NCBI RefSeq assembly: GCF_001667925.1
Contig: NZ_LZJR01000086.1
Location: 1 to 64,000, forward strand
Length of the DNA: 64,000 nt
Origin: Mycobacterium sp. E2479
GTDB taxonomy: Bacteria > Actinomycetota > Actinomycetes > Mycobacteriales > Mycobacteriaceae
Direction: 5' to 3'
Below, one piece after another: positions 9,785 to 18,756 of this stretch. The position numbers were made by a program, and so were the translations under genes. The first letter of the stretch is position 1; the number at the start of each line of letters is the position of its first letter. Under the pieces are notes generated by a model. The model saw only the letters and a list, made by a program, of their open reading frames with translations, was not told where the DNA came from and made no database searches.

Positions 9785-11143
9785 ATGGTGAGCGTGACGA
9801 TCATCGAAACGTCGGGCTTGGGTGACCGCAGCTATCTCATCAGCGACGGTGAGGTTGCCGTCGCGGTGGATCCGCAACGAGACATCGATCGGGTGCTCGA
9901 GCTGACTAAAGACCTGCGCATCACCCACGTGCTGGAAACCCACATCCACAGCGACTACGTGACCGGCGGCCTGGCACTGGCCAGAGCGACCGGCGCCCAA
10001 TACGTCGTTCCCGCAGGGGAAGAGGTCCATTTTGACCGCCGCGCGGTTGAGGATCGCGACCGGATCGACACCGGCGGAATACATCTGGAAGCGTTGTTCA
10101 CCCCCGGACATACCCACCATCACGTCAGCTATGTGCTGCGCGAGGATTCCGGGGACACTATCGGCGTCTTCACGGGCGGGTCGCTGCTGTTTGGTAGCAC
10201 CGGCAGAACGGACCTGGTCGGTGACGACCACACCGAGGAATTGGCCCGGCGGCAATACGATTCGGTCCGGCGCCTCGCCGATGAGCTGCCTTCGGAGACC
10301 GCGATCTACCCCACCCACGGATTCGGCAGTTTCTGTTCGGCGACCCCGCCCGACGGTGACGCCTCCACCATCGGCGAACAACGCCTCATCAATCCGGCGC
10401 TGACGAAGGACGAACAGGAATACGTCGACGAGCTTGTGGCCGGGCTTGCTGCGTATCCCGCCTACTACGCGCACATGGGCGTCATCAACAGGGCCGGCCC
10501 CGAAGCGGCGGACCTCTCCCCGCCCAAACCGGTGGACGCGCAGGAGCTTCGGCACCGGATCGACGCCGGCGAATGGGTGGTCGACCTTCGGAACCGAACG
10601 GCGTTCGCAGCAGGGCACCTGCGCGGCAGCTACGGATTCGAGCTGTCGGGGTCTTTCGTGAACTACCTCGGGTGGCTTTACAGCTGGGGCGCACCGCTGA
10701 CGTTGATCGGTGAGGACACCGAGCAAGTCGCCGACGCTCAGCGCGAGCTCGCCCGCATCGGCGTCGATCGCCTCACCGGCAGCGCCACTGGCGACATACG
10801 CGCGCTGGCCGATGGTGCGACGCTGGGCAGTTACCGGGTCGCGTCGTTCAAGGACCTCGTCGACGCGCTCGACACCGGCACGGTCACCGTCGTCGATGTT
10901 CGTCAGTCAAACGAATTCGACAACGGCCACGTGCGTGATGCGGTCAACATCGCGCTGCACGAGCTGCCGGAGCGCCTCGTCGAACTACCCGAAGACCGCG
11001 AGCTTTGGATCCACTGCGCCAGCGGATACCGGGCGTCGATCGCCGCGGCTCTGCTCGACCGGCAGCAACGCCGCGTTGTGCTCATCGACGACGACTACGA
11101 CAACGCCGAAAACCTGAGCATCACCGAGGTTCACGGTGATTGA
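9785..11143 (+). CDS. MBL-fold persulfide dioxygenase-like protein with two rhodanese domains
   Basis: A 452-residue cytosolic protein. Residues 1-240 form a metallo-beta-lactamase fold with the metal motif THIHSDYVTGG (about residue 57) and the TPGHTHHH segment (about 112), as in ETHE1-type persulfide dioxygenases. Residues 240-340 are a rhodanese-like domain without a catalytic cysteine, and residues 350-452 are a second rhodanese domain with the active loop HCASGYRAS. Such fusions oxidise or transfer sulfane sulfur from persulfides such as glutathione or mycothiol persulfide. The usual metal-ligand Asp of the TGD motif is Gly here (TGGSLLFG), a variant I believe occurs in this subfamily. 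The start at 9785 is chosen because the MBL fold begins immediately after it. The next gene, 68 bp downstream, is another rhodanese. Confidence 0.85.
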   Translation: MVSVTIIETSGLGDRSYLISDGEVAVAVDPQRDIDRVLELTKDLRITHVLETHIHSDYVTGGLALARATGAQYVVPAGEEVHFDRRAVEDRDRIDTGGIHLEALFTPGHTHHHVSYVLREDSGDTIGVFTGGSLLFGSTGRTDLVGDDHTEELARRQYDSVRRLADELPSETAIYPTHGFGSFCSATPPDGDASTIGEQRLINPALTKDEQEYVDELVAGLAAYPAYYAHMGVINRAGPEAADLSPPKPVDAQELRHRIDAGEWVVDLRNRTAFAAGHLRGSYGFELSGSFVNYLGWLYSWGAPLTLIGEDTEQVADAQRELARIGVDRLTGSATGDIRALADGATLGSYRVASFKDLVDALDTGTVTVVDVRQSNEFDNGHVRDAVNIALHELPERLVELPEDRELWIHCASGYRASIAAALLDRQQRRVVLIDDDYDNAENLSITEVHGD

Positions 11144-11178
11144 AAATGCGTGCCGTCGCCGCGATCGCGCGTAGTGAC

Positions 11179-11204
11179 TAAAGTGAGGCGCCCACAACGG
11201 GAGG
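11179..11204 (+). promoter_or_regulatory. Possible -10 and ribosome-binding site for rhodanese gene
   Basis: TAAAGT at 11179-11184 fits the -10 consensus. It is followed by a short leader with a strong GGGAGG Shine-Dalgarno a few bases before the ATG at 11212. The rhodanese gene may therefore have its own promoter as well as read-through from the upstream gene. Confidence 0.35.
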
Positions 11205-11211
11205 AAACACC

Positions 11212-11793
11212 ATGAGCGCACCGACCGCCGACGCCATCACGTCGGCCGAGCTGCACGAGCGGCTCGGATCTTCGACCGCTCTGCGCATCGTTGATGTTCG
11301 GACACCCGCGGAGTTCGAAACCTCACACATACCCGGGTCTCACAACGTGCCGCTGGACTTACTGGACGAACGCTCCCGCGAGATTGCCCAGCTTTTGGGC
11401 GGGGATCGGGAGACCGTCCTGGTATGCCGTTCGGGGCAACGCTCTACCAAGGCCCTAAAACTTTTGCGCAACGCGGGTTTGACCGGTAGTCGCGTGTTGG
11501 AGAACGGCATCCTCGACTGGGAGGGACAAGGCTTTTCGGTTGATCGCGGCGCCCAGCGATGGGACCTCGAGCGCCAGGTACGCCTCGTCGCGGGATCGGT
11601 CGTACTTTCGTCCGTCCTCGGAAGCGTCGTCGTCCCGCGACTCAAATGGCTGGCCGCCGGGATTGGAGGGGGCCTGACTTACGCCGCGCTATCCAACACC
11701 TGCGCGATGGCGACCGTGCTCTCCAAATTGCCGTACAACCGCGGTGCAACGTTGGATGCCGAGACGGTTCTGTCGCGACTGGACGGTCACTAG
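11212..11793 (+). CDS. Membrane-anchored rhodanese (YgaP-like)
   Basis: A 193-residue protein. Residues 10-110 are a rhodanese domain with the substrate aspartate region VDVRTPAEF and the active-site loop VCRSGQRST, whose cysteine would carry the persulfide. Residues 120-175 contain two hydrophobic stretches resembling the DUF2892/YgaP membrane part. It is predicted to transfer sulfane sulfur at the inner face of the membrane. With the upstream persulfide dioxygenase-like gene it forms a small sulfide/persulfide detoxification module. The Shine-Dalgarno GGGAGG supports this start. Confidence 0.87.
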   Translation: MSAPTADAITSAELHERLGSSTALRIVDVRTPAEFETSHIPGSHNVPLDLLDERSREIAQLLGGDRETVLVCRSGQRSTKALKLLRNAGLTGSRVLENGILDWEGQGFSVDRGAQRWDLERQVRLVAGSVVLSSVLGSVVVPRLKWLAAGIGGGLTYAALSNTCAMATVLSKLPYNRGATLDAETVLSRLDGH

Positions 11794-11804
11794 GCGGTCG
11801 CCGC

Positions 11805-12311
11805 TTAACGCTTCGCCAGGTCCGGCTGCCCGTACACCGCCACCACCACGGTGCGGTCCATACTGTTGTCCGACCACACCCCGATGGTGGTGTTGGCGCA
11901 GTCGCGGATGATCGCCATGTCGTCGGCGTTGTAGTACCACTGATTGACCAGTTCCAGGCTGCTGATGGCGATCGCCGGATTGATGGCCACCGTCTCAGCG
12001 GCCCTGCCGCGGAAGCCGGCGGCGTTGGCGCGGTCTTGTGGCGTGGATCCGTCGGAGCCGATGTCACCGTCGATGTTTCGGTTGTTCATCATGTCTTCGG
12101 CGTGCCATTCGGCGGCCAGGGTGAGCGCGTTGTTTCTGATGACGTCATTCGTGCAGCCCACCTGGTGCTGCAGGGTGTAGACGGCAGAGACGACCGCGCT
12201 GTTGAGCCGCTTATTGTCGGCCTGCGCGACCGGAGCCGCCAAAACGGCTGTGCCCAGCAAAACGACGCCGGTGGGCAGCACCCGGGCGCAACGGCGTACC
12301 GATAGTTCCAT
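11805..12311 (-). CDS. Secreted CAP-domain (SCP/PR-1-like) protein at the end of the mce operon
   Basis: A 168-residue protein with an N-terminal signal sequence (hydrophobic stretch VLPTGVVLLGTAVLAAPVAQA, cleavage after AQA). The rest resembles a small CAP superfamily domain: LNSAVVSAVYTLQHQVGC, then WHAEDM, and a terminal VVVAVYG strand. The role is unknown; CAP proteins bind lipids or act on the envelope. It starts 15 bp after the second mce-associated gene and in the same direction, so it probably belongs to the mce transcript. The ATG at 12311 is preferred over upstream in-frame codons because the signal peptide begins there. Confidence 0.72.
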   Translation of the reverse strand: MELSVRRCARVLPTGVVLLGTAVLAAPVAQADNKRLNSAVVSAVYTLQHQVGCTNDVIRNNALTLAAEWHAEDMMNNRNIDGDIGSDGSTPQDRANAAGFRGRAAETVAINPAIAISSLELVNQWYYNADDMAIIRDCANTTIGVWSDNSMDRTVVVAVYGQPDLAKR

Positions 12312-12325
12312 GGCCGTCCCTCGGA

Positions 12326-12949
12326 TTATGTGGGCTCGAAACGCGACACCAGCCACCGGCCGTTGACCTTATCCAGGGTCACCCGCACTACGGGCTGGGT
12401 GTCGGTGGGAGCGCCCGCCCCGATGGTCACCGTCTGGTCGACATACACCAGGGCCACGGCGTGGTTCTCGGTCGCCGAAACAGAGGCCGCCGCAATCGCT
12501 TTGGCCACCGACGAGATGTGCTTCTCCTTGGCACCGGGCACGACGACCTGGCGGGTCAGCTCGCCGTAGGCATCCTTGAACTCACCGGTGAGCCGTTCGC
12601 GCGCCGCGGCGAGGTCGTTTTCCACCGTGTCGGCGTGATAAGTCAACAACGCGACCGTGTCGTCGCGGGCGGCCTGCACCGATTCGGTCCGGGCCTGTGC
12701 GAGATTGTCGGCGGCCCCCGCCGACCACTTCAGGTACCCCGCGCCAACCGCCAAAGCCAGTGCGAGCGCGGGCAATATCCCGTAGGCGAGCACCCGTGAC
12801 CACCCGATGGGGCGCTTTGTCCGCTCGGCCGCCGGCTGCACGTCGGTGGACGATTTGGATGCGTCCGGTTCGTGTTGCGCGGCAGCTGTTGCCGAGTCCA
12901 GTTGCTCGTCGGCGGTATCGACTTTCACGTCTTCTTTCAACGTCGTCAT
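12326..12949 (-). CDS. Mce-associated membrane protein (Mas) 2
   Basis: A 207-residue protein with an acidic, disordered cytoplasmic N-terminus, one transmembrane helix (about residues 52-75, VLAYGILPALALALAVGAGY) and an extracytoplasmic domain of the NTF2-like type seen in Mce-associated proteins (Rv0177/Rv1973 family). Its ATG overlaps the stop of the preceding Mas gene in an ATGA. It is presumed to stabilise or assemble the Mce complex in the cell envelope. Substrate and partners cannot be deduced. Confidence 0.82.
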   Translation of the reverse strand: MTTLKEDVKVDTADEQLDSATAAAQHEPDASKSSTDVQPAAERTKRPIGWSRVLAYGILPALALALAVGAGYLKWSAGAADNLAQARTESVQAARDDTVALLTYHADTVENDLAAARERLTGEFKDAYGELTRQVVVPGAKEKHISSVAKAIAAASVSATENHAVALVYVDQTVTIGAGAPTDTQPVVRVTLDKVNGRWLVSRFEPT

Positions 12950-13614
12950 GGCACGAACACCACGTTGGAGACCTTGGCGTCATCGCCGACAGATCGGACC
13001 TCGATTCGCATGCGCCACTCCCGCGGCGCCTCCTCGCCCCCGGCGGTGCGCGACTTCACCGCGACCGCAACCAAAACCTGGGCGGAGTCGCCGCGTTGTG
13101 ATTCCAGTCCGGCGTCGGTGACCGTCCCTTCCGATTTCGACTGCGCCGCCTTGACAACCTCCTCGAACGGCTTGGCCCGCTGCTCGAAGTCATCCCGGAA
13201 TGCGCCGGTGGCCAAATCGAGGATCCGCTGCACGTCGGTGTCGACCTGCGTGTAGTTGATCGTGGTGAGGTTCACCGCGCCCTGACGGGCAGTCGCGACG
13301 TACAAGTTCTGCCGGGCCTGGGCCTCGTGCTTCTGGTAGGCGCGGTAGCCGAGCCAGCCGCTCAGGCCGGCCAGCGTCGCCACGATGAGGCCGCTGGCCA
13401 CCAACGCGGATCCGGTGCGCGAAAGCCGCCGCCCGCGGATGACCTCGCGCCACCGCGCGAGCCGCCCCAAGGTCCGACTCTCGCCATCCCCGTCCTCGGC
13501 GTAGATCTTTTCGGCCTCTTCGGACTCGGCTGCGTCGATGTCCTCGGCAACGTCGATTTCCGTTGGCTGGTCGACGGTTTCCTCCGCCTCGGGCGTATCA
13601 GGTTTGTCCGCCAT
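12946..13614 (-). CDS. Mce-associated membrane protein (Mas) 1
   Basis: A 222-residue protein with a very acidic first 45 residues, a basic stretch, one transmembrane helix (about 68-92, ALVASGLIVATLAGLSGWLGY) and a periplasmic domain ending in NVVFVP, as in Mce-associated proteins. It follows mceF by 17 bp and overlaps Mas 2 by 4 nt (ATGA). It probably works as an accessory envelope component of the Mce lipid transporter. Confidence 0.83.
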   Translation of the reverse strand: MADKPDTPEAEETVDQPTEIDVAEDIDAAESEEAEKIYAEDGDGESRTLGRLARWREVIRGRRLSRTGSALVASGLIVATLAGLSGWLGYRAYQKHEAQARQNLYVATARQGAVNLTTINYTQVDTDVQRILDLATGAFRDDFEQRAKPFEEVVKAAQSKSEGTVTDAGLESQRGDSAQVLVAVAVKSRTAGGEEAPREWRMRIEVRSVGDDAKVSNVVFVP

Positions 13615-13631
13615 GGTGCTCCTTCAGACTT

Positions 13632-15116
13632 TCAGGGTTGCGGGACGAGTAGTTGTTGCCAGCTCTTGGCACGCGGGTGGGCCAGGTCCGATTGGGTATA
13701 GCGGCGTCCGTCGGGCCCGAGATAGTCACCGGTGGCCGGGTCGTAGGACGCGACCGCGGGCGGCGGGGGCGACACGGGCGCGGGCGGTAGTGCGGTGCCC
13801 CGCGGCGGTGGTAGCCGCGGATCCTGGCCCGGCGGATATAGCGGGACGCCCTGGCCGCTGGTGGTGGCATTTGGATCGCCTTTCCAGTTGTAGCCGTCGT
13901 TGAGCGGCACGTACTCCTCATCGCTTTCGCACAGTTCGACGGTGGGCGCGCGCTTCCACGGCTTGCCCTCACACGGAATGTTGCGCACGCCACGGACATT
14001 GAACTCCGAGTCTTGCGGCACGCGGCAGAACAGGTCCGCGGCGGGCCGGTCCGGGGCGTCGACGCTGGCCGGTGAGCGGCGCTGCTGCGGCGGCAGGTAG
14101 CCGGTTGTGCAGGGCGGCGGCAAGTTGAGGTTGAGGTTGAAGTCCAATTGGGCGCCCCGGTACTCCTGCTTGGTGTTCGAGCTTGGCACGATGATCGCCG
14201 CCATGGCCGCGATGCCCTGCGGCAGCAGCACCAGGAGTTGTTCGATGTCGTGGCGGTAGACGACGGCGATATCGCCGAGGCTCACCAGATTGGCGAACAA
14301 CACCGGTAACGCGGGCGCCACCCGATCCAGCATCGCGCGGCCTTCCTCGATACCGGATGTGCCCTGAGTCAACAGGTCTCGTACCGCGCCATCCTGCGCC
14401 TTCAACTGCGCCATGATGGCCGCGGTGCGGTCGGCCCACGTTGCAATGGCGTCGGATGTCTGCACCTGCGAGTTGAGTACCGCCGGCGACTGGTCGATGA
14501 GGGCGGCGAGCGGGTCGATGGTCCGGCCTCCTGCTACGGCCAGCGCGGTCGACCCGTCGACAATCCGGGACAGTTCCGGCCCGAGGCCGCCGACCGCCCG
14601 GTTGGTCTCGTCGATGACGGTCCGCAGGTTGTCGCGTGGGATCGCTTGCAGCGCACGGTTGGTCATGTCAAGCAGGTGGCCGATGTCGACGGGAACGTCG
14701 ACATGCCCGGCGGTGATGACGTCGCCGTCACGCAGCATCCGGGAATGTTGGCCGTCCCTGCCGGGCTGCGGCGTCAGCTCGATGTACTGCTCACCGATCG
14801 CGGAGCGGCTGTGCACCGCCGCCTGCACCTCGGAGGGCACCTTGACTCCCGACCTCAAGGCCAGCACAGCGCGCACCCCGGTTGCGGTGACGCCGACCGA
14901 CTTCACCTGTCCCACATCGGTGCCGCGGTAGGTGACCACCGACGTCTCGTAGAGCCCGCCCGATCGCGGCAGGTCAACCGTGACCTTATACTCCCCGATC
15001 CCGAACAACGTGGCGGGCAGCTTCATGAAGTTGAATGCCATTGCGCCACAGGAAACGACGGTCACCAGAGTCAGGATTGACAACTGGATCCACGTCCGGC
15101 GATTCAACCGAAGCAT
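13632..15116 (-). CDS. mceF: Mce-family protein MceF
   Basis: A 494-residue substrate-binding/tunnel subunit of an Mce lipid importer. It has one N-terminal transmembrane helix (about 10-30), an MCE/MlaD domain (about 38-120, with SGGLYETSVVTYRGTDVGQV) and a helical domain. The long proline-rich tail from about residue 330 carries several cysteines and ends in SWQQLLVPQP. The ATG at 15116 sits immediately before the mceE stop. As the last of the six Mce subunits it is followed by Mas genes, the usual order. Confidence 0.9.
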   Translation of the reverse strand: MLRLNRRTWIQLSILTLVTVVSCGAMAFNFMKLPATLFGIGEYKVTVDLPRSGGLYETSVVTYRGTDVGQVKSVGVTATGVRAVLALRSGVKVPSEVQAAVHSRSAIGEQYIELTPQPGRDGQHSRMLRDGDVITAGHVDVPVDIGHLLDMTNRALQAIPRDNLRTVIDETNRAVGGLGPELSRIVDGSTALAVAGGRTIDPLAALIDQSPAVLNSQVQTSDAIATWADRTAAIMAQLKAQDGAVRDLLTQGTSGIEEGRAMLDRVAPALPVLFANLVSLGDIAVVYRHDIEQLLVLLPQGIAAMAAIIVPSSNTKQEYRGAQLDFNLNLNLPPPCTTGYLPPQQRRSPASVDAPDRPAADLFCRVPQDSEFNVRGVRNIPCEGKPWKRAPTVELCESDEEYVPLNDGYNWKGDPNATTSGQGVPLYPPGQDPRLPPPRGTALPPAPVSPPPPAVASYDPATGDYLGPDGRRYTQSDLAHPRAKSWQQLLVPQP

Positions 15117-16238
15117 TCAGTATCCCCCGAAATGGTATGGATAGGTCAGCGGGTTGCCCCCGGTGACCGGGCTCGGCTGCATGCCGATGGTGCGGCCCCA
15201 TTGCAGTTCGAGTTGGGTGAGGTTGCCTTCCCATCGCGAGCCGGTGAACAGTCCTTGGTCGATGCGACTCAACGTCAGGTCGACCACCAGCGTGAGGTTG
15301 GCGTAATCGCCGCGAAACCAGTTCCGCACGGTCGATGCCGGCCACGGGTAGGTCGCCAGCCCGTCCAGGCCCTTGGTGAGCGAGGGCCCGGCGTCGGCGA
15401 GCGACCGCAGGACGGGTGCGATGCTGCGCAGATTGTTGACCAGAGATTCCCTGCTCTGGTGGATGGTGTCGGCGGCGATCGCGCTGAACTTGCCGACCTG
15501 ATCGATCGTGTCGGCGATTTTCGTCCGCTCCTTGGCCAACACGTCGAGCGCTTTGGGCACGGACGTCAGCGCCTTGTCGACGACCGTGTCGTTGGCGGCG
15601 ACCTGCCCTGCTAACGCGTTGAGGTTCTCGGCGGCGGCAATGATGTCGTCGGTCTGATCGTTGGTGCGCGCGATGAATTCGTCGATCTGGCCGAGCAGGC
15701 TGCGCATGTCGTTCTCGCGGCCGGCGAACGCCTTGGCCACCGCCTGCGTGATCTCCTGCAGCTGGCCGATTCCCCCGCCGTTGAGCAGGATCGACACCGA
15801 CGCCAGCGTCTGTTCGGTGGTGGGATACAGACTCGCGCGTGACAACGGGATGACCGACCCGGCTTTGAGTTGACCGACCGGCCGCTCGTCCTTGGGCGGC
15901 GCCAGCTCGATGTGCATCGAACCGAGCAGGCTGGTCTGCCCGAGCTTGGCGGTCGAGTTGGCCGGCAGCCGCACATCGCCATCGATGCGCATGGTCACCA
16001 GCGCGTGCCAATCTTGCAGCTCGATCTTGGTGACATTGCCGACGTTGACGTCGTCCACCCGGACACGGGTGTTCTCCTGGATGGTGACCACATCGGGCAT
16101 CTGCGCCTGAATCGTGTAAGAGCCCGGTCCCCCGCCCGCGGTGCCGGGCAGCCTGAACGAATTCAGGCCGCGCCAGCCGCATGCCGGCAGGGAGGCAATG
16201 CATACCAGTCCGAGGACAACGGCCACCGCGCGTCTCAT
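15117..16238 (-). CDS. mceE: Mce-family lipoprotein MceE (LprK-like)
   Basis: A 373-residue Mce subunit that starts with a lipoprotein signal, MRRAVAVVLGLVCIASLPAC, so Cys20 is the likely lipid-modified residue. This matches MceE (LprK/LprL) of other mce operons. The MCE domain follows (about 40-120) and then a helical region. The frame is open about 100 codons further upstream, but the ATG at 16238 overlaps the mceD stop as ATGA and begins the signal peptide, so it is chosen. Confidence 0.9.
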   Translation of the reverse strand: MRRAVAVVLGLVCIASLPACGWRGLNSFRLPGTAGGGPGSYTIQAQMPDVVTIQENTRVRVDDVNVGNVTKIELQDWHALVTMRIDGDVRLPANSTAKLGQTSLLGSMHIELAPPKDERPVGQLKAGSVIPLSRASLYPTTEQTLASVSILLNGGGIGQLQEITQAVAKAFAGRENDMRSLLGQIDEFIARTNDQTDDIIAAAENLNALAGQVAANDTVVDKALTSVPKALDVLAKERTKIADTIDQVGKFSAIAADTIHQSRESLVNNLRSIAPVLRSLADAGPSLTKGLDGLATYPWPASTVRNWFRGDYANLTLVVDLTLSRIDQGLFTGSRWEGNLTQLELQWGRTIGMQPSPVTGGNPLTYPYHFGGY

Positions 16239-17575
16239 GACGGCCCCGTGGGAAGCATCAAGCTCTGCAGCACCTGGATCGAGTTGGACGTCGTGTTCGC
16301 GGGGGGCGCGTCGGCGGGCGGCGCGGCGTCGGCGGGCGCCGGCTGCTCGGGTGGCGGCGGGGCAACATCCGGCGGCGCGGGTGCGTCGGCCGGGGGCGTG
16401 TATCCGGGCCGCAGCCAGTCCTCGCTGTAGGTGATCTCGCTGGGCCGGGCCTGTGTCCCGACGAACGGGTTGATCCCCGCCGGAATGTAGTTGTAGATAC
16501 GGTTTTTGATGATCGGGTTGAGATACTGCAGGCACAGTTTCGACACCCGGGCCAGGCGCGCCCGCGACGCGGCCTCGATCGAGCTGCAGATGAACTGCGG
16601 GATATCGGCGAAGTTGTTCAGCGCCAGGATGCCGGTCATCGCGCTCTGCGCCGGCTGGTAGATGTTCAGGAAATTCTGGAACACCGTCGGGGCGATGTGC
16701 AGGATCTGCTTGATATCGCCGCGGCTGTCGTTGAGCGCCGTCGTGATGGAACCCAGCCGGTCGAACGTGACACCCGCCGCTTCGCGGTTCTCGGCCAGGA
16801 AATCACGCACATCCGTGAGCGCCCCGTCCAGCGACTTCAGCGCGCTGCCCACTTCATTGGGCGTGTTCGACAGCAGCGTCGTCACGCTCGCCAGGTTCTG
16901 GTTAAACGAGCCCAGCAGGTCGCTGCTGGAATACAGCGCGGACACCAACAACTGCAGGTTGCGCACGGTGCTGAAGATGTCGTCGGCGTGATCACCGAGC
17001 GCCGAGATCGCCTCGGACAGCTTGATCACCGTGTCGCGTGCGGTGTCTCCCTGGCCGCGCACATTGTCGGCCGCCGAGTCGATGAACTCGCCGACGGAGT
17101 TGACGCCGCCCGGACTGGTGGGCTGCAGGGCATCGGTCAGCTTCTCCAGCTGCTTGCGGAAGTCATCCCACTCCACCGGAACCGCGGTGCGGCTCAGCGG
17201 AATCGAGGACCCGGCGCTCAACTTGGGACCGCCGGAGTACGCCGGGACCAGCTGAATTGCCCGCGATGTCACCAGCGACGGCGACAGGATGGCGGCGCGG
17301 GCATCGGCCGGAATCGAATACTGTTTGTCGACTGAGAACGTCACCTTGGAGCTGGCGGGCTGGGGCTCGATCTTGTCGACCACGCCGACGGCCACGCCGA
17401 GGATGCGAATCTCGTCACCGACGAACAAGCCGTTTGCCTCCGCGAAATACGCAGAGTACGTGTTCTTTTCGACGTCCTTCCACAGCTTGTTGCCGACCAG
17501 GAACGACGCCACGGCCAGCGTCAGGATCAAGCTCGCCGCCGTTGCTTTGCGAAGGGTGCCTCGACTGATATTCAT
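16235..17575 (-). CDS. mceD: Mce-family protein MceD
   Basis: A 446-residue Mce subunit with an N-terminal membrane helix (ASLILTLAVASFLVGNKLW), the MCE domain (about 35-115, EANGLFVGDEIRILGVAVG), a helical domain and a strikingly Pro/Ala-rich tail (about 385-430). The tail probably reaches through the periplasm or peptidoglycan. The ATG at 17575 overlaps the mceC stop in ATGA. Confidence 0.9.
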   Translation of the reverse strand: MNISRGTLRKATAASLILTLAVASFLVGNKLWKDVEKNTYSAYFAEANGLFVGDEIRILGVAVGVVDKIEPQPASSKVTFSVDKQYSIPADARAAILSPSLVTSRAIQLVPAYSGGPKLSAGSSIPLSRTAVPVEWDDFRKQLEKLTDALQPTSPGGVNSVGEFIDSAADNVRGQGDTARDTVIKLSEAISALGDHADDIFSTVRNLQLLVSALYSSSDLLGSFNQNLASVTTLLSNTPNEVGSALKSLDGALTDVRDFLAENREAAGVTFDRLGSITTALNDSRGDIKQILHIAPTVFQNFLNIYQPAQSAMTGILALNNFADIPQFICSSIEAASRARLARVSKLCLQYLNPIIKNRIYNYIPAGINPFVGTQARPSEITYSEDWLRPGYTPPADAPAPPDVAPPPPEQPAPADAAPPADAPPANTTSNSIQVLQSLMLPTGPS

Positions 17576-18756
17576 GGCGCATCGAAATCGTGCGGCGAGG
17601 GCGGCGGAATGGTGCGGATGGGCGGCGTCGACGGCGGGGGCGACGGTGGCTGAGACCACAGCGGCACCGGCGCGTTCTCCGGCGGCACAGGCGGGGTGCC
17701 GGTGGGCGGGTCGACCGCCTCCGACGGGAGCTTCTGGTTGGGGTCCAAGAACCGGTCATACATGTCGGCATCCAGTACCGGCCCACCGATCTGGCCGGGA
17801 ACCAGGTTGGCCACGTAGGCCTTGAAGAACGGTCCAGATCCCAAGCATTCGCCGAATGACATCGCATAGCGCTTGAACTTGGGCAGCGTCTTTTGAATGT
17901 CCTCCTTGCGGTTGTCGAGGATTTCGAGCACACCGTTGAGCTTGTCGAGGGCCGGCTTGAGCTGTGTCCGGTTGTCGTTGACCAGGCCGGAGATCTGGTG
18001 CGAAACCGCGGTCAGGTTGTTCATCAAGGCGTCCAGCGAATCTCGTTCGTCCAGCAGTGCGGCAAGCAGTGCGTTGGAATTCGCGACCAGTCCGGCGACC
18101 TGCTGGCTGCGCTTGCCCAGCACAGTCGAGACCTTGTTCGCGTTGCCCAGCAGGCTGCGCAGCTGTGCGTCCCGTCCGTTGAGGGTGTCGGAGAACCGAG
18201 CGACACCCTCCAGCGCCGGCCTCACATTGGACGGCGTCGCTTTGAGGGTGTTGGCCAATGTTGTGAGGGCCGTGGACAATTGGGCGGTGTCTAGGCCGCT
18301 GATCGTGGTCGTCAGATCGCCCAGAGCGTCGGGAAGCTCATACGGCGAAGTGGTGCGCTCCAGTGGGATGGTGCCCGACAACTTCCCGCTTCCGCGCGGC
18401 GTCAGCTCGAGCATCTTGGCGCCCAGTATGGTTTCGGTCTTGATGGCGGCCTCGGTGCGGTCGCCCAGATCGATGCCTTTGTGCACGGTGAAGCCGACCC
18501 GGACCTTGCTGCCCTCCAGCCGAAGGTCGGAAACGCGGCCCACGCCCATGCCCGAAACCCGTACGGTATTACCCGGTTTGATGCCCCCGGCTTCGGCGAA
18601 GTACGCCGCGTAGTCATCCGTGTTCTTGATGAACGGCAGCTTGTTGTACTGGAAAGCAACGATAGCCACACAGGCCAGGATGACGGTTCCCATCACGCCC
18701 AGCAGGAAAGGGTTTCGCCGGTCAGCCGGTTTGCCGGTGGGCAGTTTCAGCTTCAT
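17572..18756 (-). CDS. mceC: Mce-family protein MceC
   Basis: A 394-residue Mce subunit with one membrane helix (about 15-35), an MCE domain (EAGGIKPGNTVRVSGMGVGRV, about 50-130), a helical region and a Pro-rich C-terminus. Two in-frame starts are close together; the ATG at 18756 is preferred because it overlaps the mceB stop in the ATGA arrangement seen at the other junctions. It is part of the hexameric tunnel that moves lipids from the outer envelope to the YrbE permease. Confidence 0.9.
   Translation of the reverse strand: MKLKLPTGKPADRRNPFLLGVMGTVILACVAIVAFQYNKLPFIKNTDDYAAYFAEAGGIKPGNTVRVSGMGVGRVSDLRLEGSKVRVGFTVHKGIDLGDRTEAAIKTETILGAKMLELTPRGSGKLSGTIPLERTTSPYELPDALGDLTTTISGLDTAQLSTALTTLANTLKATPSNVRPALEGVARFSDTLNGRDAQLRSLLGNANKVSTVLGKRSQQVAGLVANSNALLAALLDERDSLDALMNNLTAVSHQISGLVNDNRTQLKPALDKLNGVLEILDNRKEDIQKTLPKFKRYAMSFGECLGSGPFFKAYVANLVPGQIGGPVLDADMYDRFLDPNQKLPSEAVDPPTGTPPVPPENAPVPLWSQPPSPPPSTPPIRTIPPPSPHDFDAP

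Noticed and set aside
14986..16203. A 405-codon minus-strand frame within mceE
   Set aside because: It is a shifted-frame shadow of mceE/mceF, is extremely Arg/Gly/His-rich and has no family features.
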